Below are positions 11,997-25,435 of a DNA stretch of 64,000 bases, one piece after another. The stretch spans positions 1,607,001 to 1,671,000 of the forward strand of contig NC_051095.1 of NCBI RefSeq assembly GCF_901709675.1, given 5' to 3'. The translations under genes and the position numbers were made by a program. Each line of letters starts with the position of its first letter. Within the stretch, counting starts at the first letter, position 1. The DNA comes from Syngnathus acus (lineage: Eukaryota; Chordata; Actinopteri; Syngnathiformes; Syngnathidae). The notes below the pieces were generated by a model. That model had not been told where the DNA came from. It did not search any database and saw only the letters and a program-made list of their open reading frames with translations.

Positions 11997-14235
11997 GGAA
12001 AAAAATTGCGTGTGAAATCACAATAGATTATTTGTTCTAATTGTTCAGCTCTCGTCGTTATAGTCCGCTACTAGAAAGTCTTGAAAGGGGAAGTCAATCC
12101 CCAAATTGTCTTTGTAATATGTTCTGTGCAGCCCAACTACTCGAATCACAGTGTTGAGATTAATGTTTTGTTTGTGGAATATGAATGCACCTGTTTGTAA
12201 GGGGCGGCCATTTTGCTGAAAATGAAAAAACAGTTGCCAGGTCTCAGCCAATTATGGCTCACTAGTTTTCTGAAGCTGAGGGTTGATTATGTCTTCAGGA
12301 TTGCTACATGAAGTTTTTTTTGGGGGGGGGGGCGTTCTGCAAGAAATGTTGAAGCCACTCACCTCACTCAACCTCGGTCGTCATGGTAACAAAAGCCATC
12401 CTCTGCATTGTTTCCGCTAGAGATGGCAAGGTGAGCCGTCGCTCATTTTTTTGAGACCGGAACCACCTGCTTGATAGAAATTCTCCAGTCTTTATATTTT
12501 TGCCCAAGAAAGCCTAGAATTTCAAAGCAGCATCTTTTTTTTTTTTCCATGATTTAAAGCAGTTCGCCTATGTCTTAATCATCATCCCTGGTATGGGTTC
12601 ATAAATATACCCAAAGGACTAAAAATTCTAATATGCAGTGGCGTCTTTAGATAATGATAATCAGATTTGAAACTCTCAGCATCAAATGTATGATAATTGA
12701 ATCTTTAATTCATTGCTTTGCCATTAGGGGCAGTATAACAGTCATCAAGGCACAAATAATGAAGACTTTCACAGCTACTTTGGCAAGTGTCCAAACATTT
12801 TTCGATCAACTTTATTTTGTTTATTTTTGACATCAGAGGGAGAAATATGCCAACACAACCAACAAAACAAATCTAAGAAACCGTGATGTTTAAAAAAAAA
12901 ACAAAAAAACGTCCGACCAATGTGGTCATCAGCCCGAAGCAGCCGCCCCGCCCAGATGGCCCAAAACACCCAAAGACTAAACAAAACAAAAAACCAGTCA
13001 AACTTTTGTGACATTAATCTCTCAGAGAGGCTCGTCAAAGACGCTAGCTGAGGCGTCATTCTTTTAGTTTGATGTTTATTGAGTTGGACAGCGCGAGTGG
13101 CACTAAACAGCCCGAAGGAAGAATTCATCACTGCCTGCCAAACGAAAAACTCACTCAGTTGTTTAATTTCACACTTGATTGTGTGCAAACATGAAGAAAA
13201 AAAACAAGTCGATTTTTCATAATATGACCCCTTTAATATTTGCTGGAACATTCCAGAGATGTGTCAGAAAGCAACGTTGAGAAGTTTGAATTCAAGTCTC
13301 AGAGCTGCTTTCTTAATGTGACCTTTTTGCCGACTTCCCCGTGAGGCGGTTGGGAACACAAAGCGTCCCGACGTCTCGGAGGGAGGGGACTGAGGTGCGA
13401 GCAAAATGTCACCCAAAACCATTGCGCCGCCATTTAATTGGCACTTTTCCTGGGACGTAATAAACAGCTTGGCTTTGATTTGGTTGAGCTTTTTTATCCG
13501 TTTGTTTGCTTGATGTCGAGCCAGCCGCGCGTTGAAATAAATGACTTGCGAGCGAGCGTTTAAAAAAGGCTTTTGGAAATGTCATTTCTCATTGTTGTCA
13601 TAATTGATGTGTTTGCTTGTTTTAAAACTCATCAAAGCAACAGTTAATTCAGTTCCTCGGTTATTTTGATTGTCTCGTATTAGCGATTCGTTATTGATTT
13701 GGACCGGCTGCCACTCGAACAACACGTAGATTTTTACAGCGCTTGAGAAATTGCCATTGGATTGAAATGTTTCTTGAGGGACCAAATGCAAATGCACGGG
13801 ATTGATTGGAGTCGTGAATTTTGCAGCAATCGGCAGCAAAAAGCACATTGGGACGTTTCAATTCAATTAGTCGAGGGGCTCCGTGCGTCCGTTTGCGGCG
13901 AGGCGGCTCGAGTGTCGGACCGTTTTCAATCTCTCTTCTTATTGGATGCTGGCCCATTTGCCACTTGGAGACGTTTAGTTTCGTTGAAGTTGAAAATCGA
14001 AACAGTTTTGTTCGTGAAAATGCGTTTCCAAAAAAAAAAAAAACATCCATAATGTAGATGTCCTTTATTTTCATCAATGTCACTTAATATTATACACAAG
14101 CTTTTGTGGTTATTTTTTTATTTATTTTAGGATTACTGTACATATTTATTTTAGGAATACTGTACAAAAGTCGGGCTTTGAAAATTGTATCGAATTGGAA
14201 TTGTAATTCGCTTGATCACACAATACATAGTGGCC
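11997..14235. other. Non-coding stretch, nothing recognised
   Basis: The longest minus-strand open frame here is 158 codons (12775-13251). It is rich in Phe, Trp and Cys, shows no domain and reads across poly(A)-rich DNA, so it is not called as a gene. A G run lies near 12322-12332. Nothing else is supported. Confidence 0.55.
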
Positions 14236-14350
14236 GGATGGATGGATGGATGGATGGATGGATGGATGGATGGATGGATGGATGGATGGATGGATGGATT
14301 GGGGTGGATGGATGGATGGATGGATGGACGGACGGACGGACGGACAGATG
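14236..14350 (+). repeat. (GGAT)n / (GGAC)n microsatellite
   Basis: About 16 GGAT units, a short 'tggggt' interruption, five more GGAT units and then four GGAC units. Open frames of the repeating MDGW type crossing it are an artefact of the 4-bp repeat. Confidence 0.95.
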
Positions 14351-15880
14351 GATATGTTATTTATTTATATATTCAATTATTTTTAGTTTTAAAAAACAAT
14401 AAATAAAATTCAGAAATTCAGCATCGTGAATTTTCTGTCTGAATGTGTTGCTGCACCTTTTGTTTTCACCCGTTGTTTAAAGCTTCAAAGCTAGTCTCGT
14501 CAGCCCGTTTATTGTGTTTTGCTAATGCGTTAGCATTAAGTTAGCAGACTCATTCTCTCTCTTTTGGCTTTGCGTTGCACTCAACTTCAAGCGGGCAAAC
14601 TTTGAAACCGTATTTTGGACTTGCCTAGTTGCGTATGATGTATATTGCCTAAACAATTCCAATCCTGCAATGTGGCTACATCTGCAAAGAGCACTTGTCC
14701 CGTTCAGTCGCCTCCAAAGTCAGACTATCTTGCGCTATCGCCAAGGCTGTGCCGTTAGAAGACACACCGAGATATTCCGGCCTCCTTGTTGATTATTTTA
14801 ATCGAATCCCGCCCTCCGGGATTTTGCCGAGTCTTATCAGGTGGCGGGCCGGCTGCTCGCAAATCCGTCTTGCTCGCCAAGGTGTAGAGTCTGGGGGACC
14901 CGTGCTTTCCCGAGACACCCCCCCCCGAGCGGTGCTGAGAGCCACGGATATCTTCACTGCTCTCCTCGCCGCTCCACAACGAACGCGGACGAGATACGAA
15001 GGAGGAGCAATCCTGATGCCAGCAGTGATGGCAGACTCATATATGAAATTGGCTCTCGCTAAAGTTTTATTAGCACGGCATGACCGGTGCTTTTCAAAGT
15101 GCTTCTGTTTCTCAGGGAATTAAACACCCTTTTTTTTTTTAAAAAGGTTTGCGAGGAAAGGAAATAGAGCGACAAGTTGACAACGGAAGCCTCTTTGTCG
15201 CCACGTTTGAAATTTGGAATTGAGCTCGCCTTGATTCACTCGGGTTCCGTTCTATTCTCTGAGCTCATGAATATTTAGGTGGAATTGCATTTACAGGTGA
15301 AAGCTGAGAGTTTAATTGGCGTTTAGATTATGAAAGGCTGCTTGGGGGCGAGAAAAAATATCCATGGCCAAAAAGTTGTCATGCCAAAGCAACGCTTGGT
15401 CTTTATCCTGAGGATTGGACATGCTGAAAAAAATTCCAGACAGGAAGTTTTTCGCTTGTAACCTGCCGTGCTACGTTGGGACACTTAGTCGGACTTTTGC
15501 GTGTTTCTGTTGATTTTTTGCTTTTTCATCTTTTGCTCTGAGGTTATCTCAAGGGCGGCGCAATTACGAGCGTAAATGAGCCCGTTTGATTGCTTGAGGT
15601 GATATCGCAGTTGTCACCATCACGGCCAAACAAATAATCCTTTGGCAGAGGTGCCGGACTGGAGTCCAATGTCAGTTGAAGGGCTTGTCGTGCCTTTCTA
15701 TTGAGAAGATCAGGTCATAGACAACACAAAGGAAAAAAAAAGAAAAACATGACAGTTTGCAATGGGATGATGTAAAAAGTACTGCCAGGTGTCAGCGGGT
15801 ATACAGACCCAAAGCTTTTTTTCTCTTTGTTTTGGCACGTTCACTGCTTATTGTCACAGAACACATTTTTCTTCTTTTTA
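14351..15880. other. Non-coding stretch, nothing recognised
   Basis: The plus-strand 142-codon frame at 14695-15123 has no recognisable domain and no clear splice boundaries. It overlaps a G+C-rich block and is left uncalled. The rest is unique sequence. Confidence 0.5.
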
Positions 15881-16135
15881 TTTAATATTTTTTAATTAAT
15901 TTATTGAATTTATTATTTGATATTTTTATTATTTTTATCTCGGTCCAACAATATTTGTATTTTATTATTTAATATTTTTTTATTAATGAATTGAATTTAT
16001 TATTTAATATTTGTATTATTTTATCTCAGTCCAAAGAGATACAACAATATTTGTATTTTGCTATTTAATGTTTTTATTAATGAATTGAATTTATTATTTA
16101 ATATTTTTATTATCTTTATCTCAGTCCAAAGAGAT
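15881..16135 (+). repeat. AT-rich tandem repeat, ~85-96 bp, three copies
   Basis: Units beginning with 'tatttaat' words start near 15881, 15966 and 16062. They share 'ttgaatttattatttaatat' and end in 'ttatctcagtccaaagagat' or a variant. The second and third units are the most alike. Confidence 0.8.
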
Positions 16136-16205
16136 TGCTTGGAAAACAGCTGGCAAAAACTTAAAACACCTGCGAGCTCTTTTGAAATTGTGGGCAAAAT
16201 GCGTA

Positions 16206-16504
16206 CCGTATTTTCCGCACTATAAGGTGCACCGGATCATAAGGTGCACCTTCAATGAATGGCCCATTTTAAAACTTCGTCCATATATAAGGCGCACTGG
16301 ATTATAAGGCGCACCTTCAATGAATGGCCCATTTTAAAACTTTCTCCATATATAAGATATATACATTTGGCCCGCGGGCCGGACTTTGGACACGCCTGCT
16401 GTAGTGGCTCAATATTGGTCCATGTATAAGGCGCACCTGATTATAAGGCGGCTTTTGAGAAAATTGGAGGTTTTTAGGTGCGCCTTATAGTGCGGAAAAT
16501 ACGG
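16206..16504. mobile_element. TA-flanked MITE with 'ATAAGGYGCACC' ends, 299 bp
   Basis: The left end is 'ccgtattttccgcactataa' and the right end is its inverse, with about 27 of the first 28 positions matching. It is flanked by TA on both sides (16204-16205 and 16505-16506). Subterminal 'ataaggcgcacc'-type words repeat inside. There is no transposase ORF. The TA duplication suggests a Tc1/mariner-like or other TA-targeting transposase; the superfamily is an inference. Confidence 0.8.
16360..16403 (-). mobile_element. hAT-type terminus nested in the MITE at 16206
   Basis: On the minus strand this reads 'caggcgtgtccaaagtccgg' followed by 'cccgcgggcc', the form of a hAT MITE end of the CAGGGGTGTC type. 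Only one end is visible inside the host MITE, so it is a truncated insertion or a captured fragment. Confidence 0.6.
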
Positions 16505-16506
16505 TA

Positions 16507-17749
16507 CATCTCCCCTACATTGAAATACATTGAGACAAGTGTAGCTTGAGTCGGTGAACTGCTCCATTGAAATCCAAGAAAGCAATGTTATATAAAAAAA
16601 AAAAATCCTTGCACACTGCAGGCCAAATCAATTGATTTTTATGGTACCGGCGGGATAGATGAGGGCATGGACAGACCGCACTGATGAATTGCGGGGCCAA
16701 GTGGATTTTCACAACACCCGACAAGATCACGACTTCAGATTCATCACTTTGGACACCCCCCCAACTCTCCGCTATAGAACAAGGAAATTGGTGAAGCACA
16801 CAAAAAAAAAAATCCAGTGGTGGGAATGAAGCGATAAATCAGAGTGAAACAGTTGTGGTAATAACAGAGGCTTGTTAAAGTCCGTCGGGCGGGAGCGGCA
16901 GCTCTTAAACGTTTGATATCGTCACACGGCGGATGATTTAGCGGCAAACGCAGGTGTCATAACCTCGCCGGCACGCAAACAAGCGCTCCGAGAGGCAGGC
17001 CGGCGACCCCGTAAAGTTTTCGAGATGTTTTCATCCCACTTGACGTTTGTTAAAGGTGCGCCGCTCAGGGGAAAGGTCAAGGAGAGCTTCGCCATCTAAT
17101 CATCGGGTTCCGAAATGAAAAAAAAAAATGTCCGCTTGGCCCTTTGCGTTGTTTTGCAGCGATGCTTTTCAGCAACAGCGCCGGTAAGCAAGCGTAAAAA
17201 CGCCGCCTTACCCTAATGAGGCTCGGCTTTCAAAGCGTCACAAATTAGTCATTGGACGCAAAAGGTCAGGCTCGGTCGGAAAGGGGGAGGCGGCTGCTTT
17301 GCATGATTCATTGCAACCATTTGTCGATGGAAAATGCTTGGATGGAGCCTGATAAATCATCAAATAAACGAGCCTGGTGTCCTTGAATGAATTGAACAGC
17401 AATCGGGCTAAAGTGAAGCAGTTTTCAAAAATATGCTTTAGTCGGATGTCGCTTTTGTTTCTATTCGAAATGATTTACGTTGTCCTGACCGATGGTCGTG
17501 TTCTGTGAGCTGTGATTTTCCCTCGCTGATCATCTGGGAACATGGCGGAGAATTGTAAATGCCAAACCGGGTCAATGGTGTATTTTGGTTTGCAAATGCT
17601 GACTTGTGTGTCCCGTCAACAACAAGGAGACCCGACCCGATTGTCGTGACGTGTCACCACGACAAAAGAACACACGTGATGGTGATTTGTCTTTCTTTGT
17701 ATTCGCTGGTGTCATGTCTTCTGATTTCAAAATTGCTTGTGATATCCCG
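16507..17749. other. Non-coding stretch, nothing recognised
   Basis: Unique, moderately G+C-rich sequence with poly(A) runs near 16590, 16801 and 17120. No gene, RNA or named repeat can be supported. Confidence 0.5.
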
Positions 17750-17958
17750 TAGTGTGTGTGTGTGTGTGTGTGTGTGTCTGTCTGTCTGTGTGTGTTTATG
17801 CGCGTGTTTGTGTACTGCTTAAGCGGCATCGCAAACCAAACAGCGCGTTGGAGGATGTTGGGTGCAAATAGCATCCAGATGCAAATTCTCGCCATCAGCG
17901 AAGCTACATGCATGCTCATATCTCCGAGGGGAAGAAGACGCAAGACAGACAGAGTCTG

Positions 17959-18011
<53 letters not shown>

Positions 18012-18030
18012 CCGCGTGCGTGTGTGTGTC
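17750..18030 (+). repeat. Two (GT)n microsatellites around 130 bp of unique DNA
   Basis: (GT)n with CTGT interruptions at about 17752-17815 and a longer (GT)n at about 17957-18028. Open frames of alternating Cys-Val or Thr-His crossing them are artefacts. Confidence 0.95.
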
Positions 18031-20807
18031 TTCACAGCAGATTAAACTTAGCAGCTCCGTCTCTGAATGCAATCTTCTCAATGCCAAAAGTGGTTATGGT
18101 TGGAAATATTGAAACAGCTTGAGGATTGCGCGGCCTATCTCGCTCGGCACCCGTGCACTCGGGAACATCGCTGGACAGATAAGATTAAGTACTCGTGTGT
18201 TTTCAATGAACAAGGCAACTTTTGGGGGCAGACTTCAACCCCCTCCGGGATATGGCTGGATTATTATGTTGTTGCATTTTAATTTGGGGGTCATTGTGAG
18301 TGACTTTTTTTTTTTTTTAATTTTGTGAACTGGCTCAACTTCGATTCAAATTCGATTGCAGATCTTTCCGCTATGTAACGTGCATTTGAAATGATCACTT
18401 CTTGCGGCCTTGGGATTTTAATTAGCGATGGGGGCGCTAGCCTCACTTGGAGCAGCACCTGGCTCATAAGCACCTGCCCCTACCCGTTGTATGAAAATGT
18501 TCATATTTATCCTGCTCTCGCTCGCTCGCTCGACCTCGTTCTAAAACGGGAATATCGGTGATGAACAGTGCAGCTGGAGACAATAAAGCCGGTGGAAGAA
18601 GCAATTACCAGCAGGTGACAAGCTGGCGCTTCAGAGCTTTCAACGCGTCATTATGTGCTCATCGACATTTGCGGGAGCCCTGACAGGCCATTTCGTTGGC
18701 AAAGTGCCGTCACCGACCGGCCCGGGCCGAGCAGGGCTCCTTTTCACACGCTGACGCCAAAATTAAAGATGCACGTCAACAAATAAACGCCATCAACGCT
18801 ACTGAACTTTCAAATAACCACTCAATACCTGAATAGGTTTTTGTCGTCGTCATCAAAATGGAGTTTTCGGTTCGATCTCGAATATTTGACTTGACAGGAA
18901 AAAATTACAGTTTTATATTATTTTATTTTAATATTTATTCTCAAAAATATACATTTTTTTAAATCTGAAAATGTGATTTTCAGCTAAATAAACAATTATT
19001 TACACGTCATTATAATGGTATTGACTTTAATAAATAAAAATCCCAAAAATATGACGTTGATTTTAAATTGTACATATTTTGTCACAAAATAGTACACACT
19101 TAAAAAGAAACACAAAAAAGTCATTGCAATTAGTTTTTCCTCAAGATTGCAATTGTGATTTAGTTTAATTCTGATTCTTTTTTCAAGGTTCTCCTCTACC
19201 AAACACGCAATAATGTACTTTTTGTTGCAATAAAAAAAATATCAGATTAATTACACACAAATATTTTGGTATCACACAGCTAAATTCAAAATTGCATTTT
19301 TTTGCGCTTGAAATCTTTAGTCGACGACATCGCGATGTCGATTTCGAATTGAACGTATCGTTCGGCCTTTATATTGGTGCAGCGGATCGCAGTTGGGAAA
19401 GTCGCTCCTCAAACAGGAGACAGAAACGTTTTTGAAATCATCCGGTTAGTGTATCGCGTCATCGTATCCGATGGATCCCGTCAGTAACTGTATGCTTGAT
19501 TGACATGCGACGGACAGCGCTAAATTTAGCGGCCTCCGTTAGCATCCGTCGGACGCCGCAGGTGGTGGCCGGCGGACGTACTTCCGAGTTTCCTCCTGGT
19601 TCTTGTTATGAAATAAAGTTAGCGGTTCTGCAGTTTCCGGGCTACTGAGATTAGAGGGGAGGGGGCGGTGTAAAAAAAAAAAAAAATCGAAGCCAGCAGG
19701 ATGCCTCCACTTGAGCAGAGAAGCTGTCACTACTCATGAAAGTCGGGCAAAGTGAAACCGAGGGGGGTGGCGGAAAACAGCAAGCTGTGCACATTCCAAT
19801 GACGACGCCTGTGGACTCATTTTCTTCTAGTTAGGCCGGCTGGGAGGGGGGAGGGAGGGTGCAAGGGAGGAAGGGTGCAAGGGAGGGAGCGAGCGCCACC
19901 TCGATGCGCTCCGTACATCGACGACTACGAGAACGTCATTCACAAATCTATACCCAGCAAAAAAATCCTTCAATAGATTCAACATTTAAAGTAAAGTTAC
20001 GCTTTAAAATAAAGAGAAAATGCTGCTATTTTGGAAATCAAGCCTTAAAATGACACCAAGTTGTATGTTTTCAACATCTTAATGTGTGTGGTGTTTTTTT
20101 TTTTTTTTGTTTTGTAACTTTTTTTTATTTTAATGGATTATCTGTCAACCAAATTGTGCCCCCACTTTTCTGCCTCCATTCAAGTCCTGCCTTCAGAGCA
20201 CCATCTCTGCCTTTTTTTCCCCCCTCACCTGTTTGTGACCGACGGTGGTCATGGCGAGTAGACTCGACGCTTTTCTTTGTGCCCGATTTCAATTAGACGC
20301 CTGCCATCTCCCTCGTGTCATTGATCGCGGCTGTGCACGAACCCCGCTTTACTCGCTGCATTAGCCCACGAGATGTGGAAAAAGTGGCAAAGGGGTGCGC
20401 AGAGGTGTAATCAGGATTTTATTTTTTATTTTTTTCCTCTCTGCTAGTCAAAGAAAGTGAGAGGTAGGGGAAGACAGCAGGCACACACTCATCACTCGAA
20501 GCGCTTTCATCTCCCCGGCTTTATTTCTGCTTTGATTTGAGATTTTTGGAAGGCCTCATGAGAACCTGACAATCCAGAGCCCGGGTGGAATACATTACTC
20601 AGTTGTCTTGGTGGGGGGAGGGGTGACATCTTTTTTTTTTTTTTTTTTTTTACCCCCTTCCTTTTCAGCAGTTATTTTTCTGACACACATCGCACGATAA
20701 TCAGGTTAAATTTTAGCAGGAGTCTTCCGGTGGTGTGCGCATCTTAAATGTTAAACCTTTTCAATATTCAAGATCTAATCCGTAAATGAAAATGATTTGC
20801 AACCCCG
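18031..20807. other. Non-coding stretch with an AT-rich middle
   Basis: 18890-19300 is A/T-rich. 19290-19385 contains 'atcgcgatgtcgatttcg', which resembles the end of a degraded DNA transposon. Poly(A)/poly(T) tracts lie near 19670, 20092 and 20632. No gene is visible. Confidence 0.5.
19290..19385 (-). mobile_element. Possible degraded DNA-transposon end
   Basis: The words 'atcgcgatgtcgatttcg' and 'cgtatcgttcggcc', read on the minus strand, resemble the ends of widespread fish repeats that carry inverted 'cgatatatcg'-like words. No second end or target duplication could be paired, so this is weak. Confidence 0.3.
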
Positions 20808-21200
20808 ACATAAGCTAACGGTTCGCTTCCATTTTTTCCAGCAGCCACCACCCCCAAAAAAAAGAATTTCTAAAAGAAATAAACGTAATTTAAATAAATT
20901 TAGGAAGAATTAAAAAGCTTTTCAGTACAGCAGTAATATTCTGTGTTGACATGCTCATTGTTAACCCGTAGCGCTCATTGTTAGCCCGTTAGCATGTAAC
21001 ATAAGATAACGGTTAGCTTCTTCCATTTCTTCCAGCGCCCCCCAAAAAAGAATTCTAAAAGAAATAGAACAGTTTTTTAAAAAGACACATTAAAAACATT
21101 TAGGAAGAATTAAAGAGTTTGTCAGTACAGCAGTAATATTCTATGTTGACATATCTGCTGCTCAAAAGGTTAGCGCTCATTGTTAGCCCGTTAGCATGTG
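20808..21200 (+). repeat. ~191-bp direct duplication, two copies
   Basis: Units start at 20808 and 20999 with 'acataag.taacggtt'. They share 'atttaggaagaattaaa', 'cagtacagcagtaatattct' and 'tgttagcccgttagcatgt'. Small indels separate the copies, so the duplication is not recent. Confidence 0.85.
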
Positions 21201-24200
21201 GAAGTTCCCACTATATCTTCGCACTAAGCAAGCGCACAAAATGTAATTCTTTTTGTATTCATCTTTTTGTAGAAATATTGACGCTTGATATGAAGTGAGT
21301 TGTTGTGGATGGAGGGCCTCTCTCAGCCAAGATATTATAAAGCAAGAATATGCCTAACCTGCTTAAGTCCATCCTAAAAGGAGGCCCTTGACTCCAAATG
21401 TTATTTCTAGCTTGCAGATTTTCCATTTGTAATCTCCCCAAGGGTCTCTTTCCTTTTACCTTTCAAAAAATAAGTCCAAAATGCAATTACCTTTGTCTTT
21501 CAAGAAAATATACATTCGGATCAGTTCGAAGGGGGGGAAACTTCAAATTTGTTTTCGTATTGATTTTGTTTGCGCCTTCGCCATAAATCAACTTCTCGCT
21601 CACTCTCGTCTACACCGCCAAGAATATGAAGCCGTCCGAGTAGCACCGTCGGTATTATCAGGCTAGCGTGAGAAAATGCTAGCCAAGCGTTTTCAAACCG
21701 AGAGCTAATTCTTGGTTTATGGCTGCCACAAACTCAAAAGTCAAATTCAGTAGCTCTGATTACAGTCCCCTAAAAATAAGAAATGCAACGTATGCACCAA
21801 TTGAAGTTGACTCCCAAATTAAACATAACGTTTACGTGAAAGATAAGTCACTTGAGCTTGATGTTTGTGATTCCCGATTCAAACTAGCAATACAGACCAA
21901 GGTTGTTTCAGTTAACGAAATTATATGAATTAATAATAATATTGAAAAAATGCTTTCATCCAGCAAAATGAAAATGCTTTTTTTAAAAACTTTTCGGAAA
22001 AAAAACTAATTGAAACTAATTAAAGTCAAAAGGAAACAAAAACGCGTAAAAAATATATATATCAAATAAAAATAGAAATAAAAATACCATTTTCGGGAAA
22101 GCGTCAATGACTATTCAAAAGTATTAAACTAAGCGCGTAAAAATTCAATTTCGATCCATCGTAAGCCGCTTACTTTTCTGACATTGAACTTTTTTGCCGA
22201 CAGCGAGGAGGAGCAGCAGCCTGACTAGTTAAATGCTTGCGAAGGTGGGCAGGGCAGCCCAATGCGTGTCTCTTTTGCTCCTTGAAACTGAAAGTGGCCA
22301 GAGGTGGCGGCTGTGCACTTTGTCAGATGACCGCATGGCCTCACCAAGGCGCTACTGCTCTGTCCTTCCCGCCGGTCACATTTCCCTTCCTCCCCTCGCT
22401 TCCTTGCCTCCTCTGATCTCCTCTTCATCCTCTGGTTTCCTCCGGGCTCCCTCTACCAGATCCAGATCGGCCTCCTCGGGCGATCGCTTGCCTCCCGCAG
22501 CTCTGAAACTTTGGAGCTGAATGTTAAAAAAAGCGGCGGGTCAAGTTTAGCAAGATCTTGAGTTTTATAATGACACGCGGGATCGATTGCCGTATATTTC
22601 CGGCTCGTGAAATCACTTTTGCGATCCCCCACACCTCATGAATTGCTGATGCGCCGGCGGATAAACACATCCGCCGCTCTATTCTCAGTTAAAATGGCCA
22701 TTTTCTCCGGGATAGGACGGGCAAGGCCTCGGGATACCGCATAAAACACGAGTGAGTGAACGGCGCACCCACAAATGATTCTAAGCGTTCCCCGGCCCTT
22801 CCCACAAAACCCGAGCAAGGCTCTCGAGGTTGCAACCATCCACGCGCCTCAAACACCAACATTCTATCCGAGAGCTTTTTTTGACGAGTCAGCTGGATTC
22901 CGTGCGGCGCCCCCAAAAATAGTTCAAGTGCAACGCCGACGGTCCATTCCAGGTTCTTGTTCTGGATTTGCTCCCGCCAAGCAAGCCGGAGCGATTCTAA
23001 ACACGTTATCATCAATCCGGCGCGGCGAGGCATTGGCGTCTCCCGAAGACAGATTGCTCCGTTAAGGTGCTCCATAATTTAATATCCATCTCATTCTTCA
23101 TCTTTCGTGTTGCTCCCCCCCCCTCCCTCTATTCTTCCCGGCGAGTTCCTAAAAACTCATAAAATTATGGACATGTCACAGAACTAATTCCCTCCCTCGG
23201 ATATGAATCACATGATGGATTGGCCCCGCCTCCACCGGCCTTACCTTTGACACTATGCACACCGCAACGTGATGGATTAAAATTAGCCACAGGTCTCTTA
23301 AATTATTGACCCCGGCCTCGTTTCGACCCGGTTCACCTCGACCCATCCAACGAGTACGGCGCGAGCAGACTTTGGGGAAGCGTTAAAACACGCCAACAAT
23401 GAAATGGCTCGAAATGGTGTACTTAATAATAATGTGTCTTGAAACATTCATGGAATGGGCGCAATCTGAATTAATTCAATTTTTAATAGGCCGCATTTAT
23501 TATTAAGCATTTTGGTATGAATATTTCACATTCTAATCTTATTAGCAGCATAGACTCGCTTTGCCGCACAACAGATTTAATTGAACTTGTGTTTGCATAT
23601 GAGATAAAGCCAGCCATTAGGCAGATAAACCGGAAAAATCAGACCGACAAGCAAAAGATGCTACGACGACGTTAGCTTCATTTCGGAACATCCTAGGCTA
23701 CCCGCAAAATGTAGCGTACACTTAACAGCTGAACGTAACGTGACTAAAATAATATTGCAATTGGGTTTCAGAAAAATGACGCTACCATTGTTTCATGTTC
23801 CAAGAATGCTCATGACTGCCATCTAGAGGACCGGAGTGGTGTTTTTGTAGGAATGCCATTGCCGTGGCTTTTTAAATGAAAATTCTGATTTGTCTTGGCC
23901 GCAGCTGTTGTCACGGAGGATTTCGCAGTCCCAAAGACGAGTAGAACGAGGCACCGGTCAGCGCCACTAATGAACTCCAGCGCTTTTGACTGGCAGAGGG
24001 GTTCCGTGCCCGGGAGCTGTTGTGTGTCTGATTGGATACACATTTAATAAAGTTGTACAATGTTTGTTTTGACAGACATTTAAAATGAGTAAGATCGACA
24101 AGTCAACAGAATGGCAGGATGCGTGAACATTTTTTTTTTTTTTTTAAATATTATAACCAGCAGCCATCTCATCACTGCCTATCTGCAATATCTGTTTTGT

Positions 24201-24993
24201 CCTTGCGTGTATGAATTTAGGAAACAGTAAACTGCTGACATGGTCTATTTCCTCAGCGGCAATACCAAGAGGGAAGGGCCTGCATCTCATTGCTCCAAGC
24301 GTTTCTTTTCTTTTCCCCCATGTCGCGCTGCCGCTCCAGCGTCACGACTTTGAAGTCATATCTCGCTACCTTCGCTGTTTTGTATTCATTTATTTATCTC
24401 TTGGCCGTGAGTGTGCTATAGCAATATGGTCGCCCCCCCCCCACACACAAAAGCAGAGGCAGGAAAAAGACAGAGCCACGTGCCCACTTTCAATGACTTG
24501 GAAGCGGCTCCATCTTCTCAAAGAGGCGACAGCATAGACAAAGCTAGCGGAGCATCTATCAGCGGGAAATAATTTGCTGTCACTCACTTTTTATTTGTTG
24601 CATATCGAGGAGAGCGGCGTCGCAATCGATGGGCGGCGACGCCGCAAAAGGAAATGAGAAAAAGTTGTGATTTACGAGACCGGCCAGCCGGCTGGCGAGC
24701 CCTCGCTTCTGTCGTCCGCTTTTACGTATATTTCTTGGTCAAGACGTCTGGGCTTTAAAAGCCATGTGAGCGTCCACGTGGACAAAAAGGCTCGTTTTCC
24801 AAAGGCTTCTTCTAATGACCTGTACAAAGCCAGATGTGTATTTTGGTGCGATTCCGTCCCGAAGGTCCGCAGACGATTCCTTTGACTTTGTGCTTGGCTG
24901 TTGTTGACTTGGTGGTTGGAAAGGTTGCTTCATTTGCCAAATTCAAAGACTCTTGACTAGCACGCGTACACCAAATGAATTCTCAACCGCAAG
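21201..24993. other. Non-coding stretch, possible conserved elements
   Basis: Unique sequence; open frames reach 128 codons but none has a recognisable domain. 23400-23640 is A/T-rich and full of 'attaatt', 'gataa' and 'catatga' words, as in many vertebrate conserved non-coding elements; conservation cannot be tested here. A CTCF-like motif lies at 23816-23829 (minus strand). Confidence 0.5.
23816..23829 (-). promoter_or_regulatory. CTCF-like motif, 13/14
   Basis: On the minus strand it reads CCTCTAGATGGCAG. It matches the CTCF core CCASYAGRKGGCRS except for T at the third position. A motif match alone does not show binding. Confidence 0.35.
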
Positions 24994-25435
24994 ATGATTC
25001 TATTTATTTATTTGGTCATTTATTTGGTCATTTATTTGGTCATTTATTTGGTCATTTATTTATTTAGTCATTTATTTATATATTTATTTATATATTTATT
25101 GGTTTATTTATTTAGTCATTCATTTTTTTCATTTATTATATATTTATTTATTTATTTATTTATTTGCCACATAGAGACAAGCGGTATAGAAAATTGATTT
25201 ATTTGTTTGTTTGTTTATTTATTTAGTCATTCATTCATTTTTTTTCATTTATTCATCTATTTATTTATTTATTTATTTATTTGCCACGTGGGGACAAGCG
25301 GTATAGAAAATGTATTTATTTATTTGTTTGTTTGTTTGTTTATTTATTTAGTCATTCATTCTTTTTTTTTCATTTATTCATCTATTTATTTATTTATTTA
25401 TTTATTTGACACGTGGGGACAAGCGGTAGAGAAAA
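24994..25435 (+). repeat. (TTTA)n-rich tandem array with 'gacaagcggta' core
   Basis: TTTA, TTTGG and TTTG tracts alternate with three copies of 'gacaagcggtatagaaaat' or variants, starting near 25174, 25291 and 25416. The larger period is therefore ~117-125 bp. The Leu/Tyr/Ile-rich open frames through it are simple-sequence artefacts. Confidence 0.9.

Noticed and set aside
12775-13251. 158-codon minus-strand frame
   Set aside because: No recognisable domain or hydrophobic pattern of a known family, crosses poly(A)-rich DNA, and lacks splice or promoter context.
14695-15123. 142-codon plus-strand frame
   Set aside because: No domain recognised. A second overlapping frame is similarly open because the region is G+C-rich.
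17559-18122. Frames with Cys-Val or Thr-His runs (up to 171 codons)
   Set aside because: Translation of (GT)n microsatellites on either strand.
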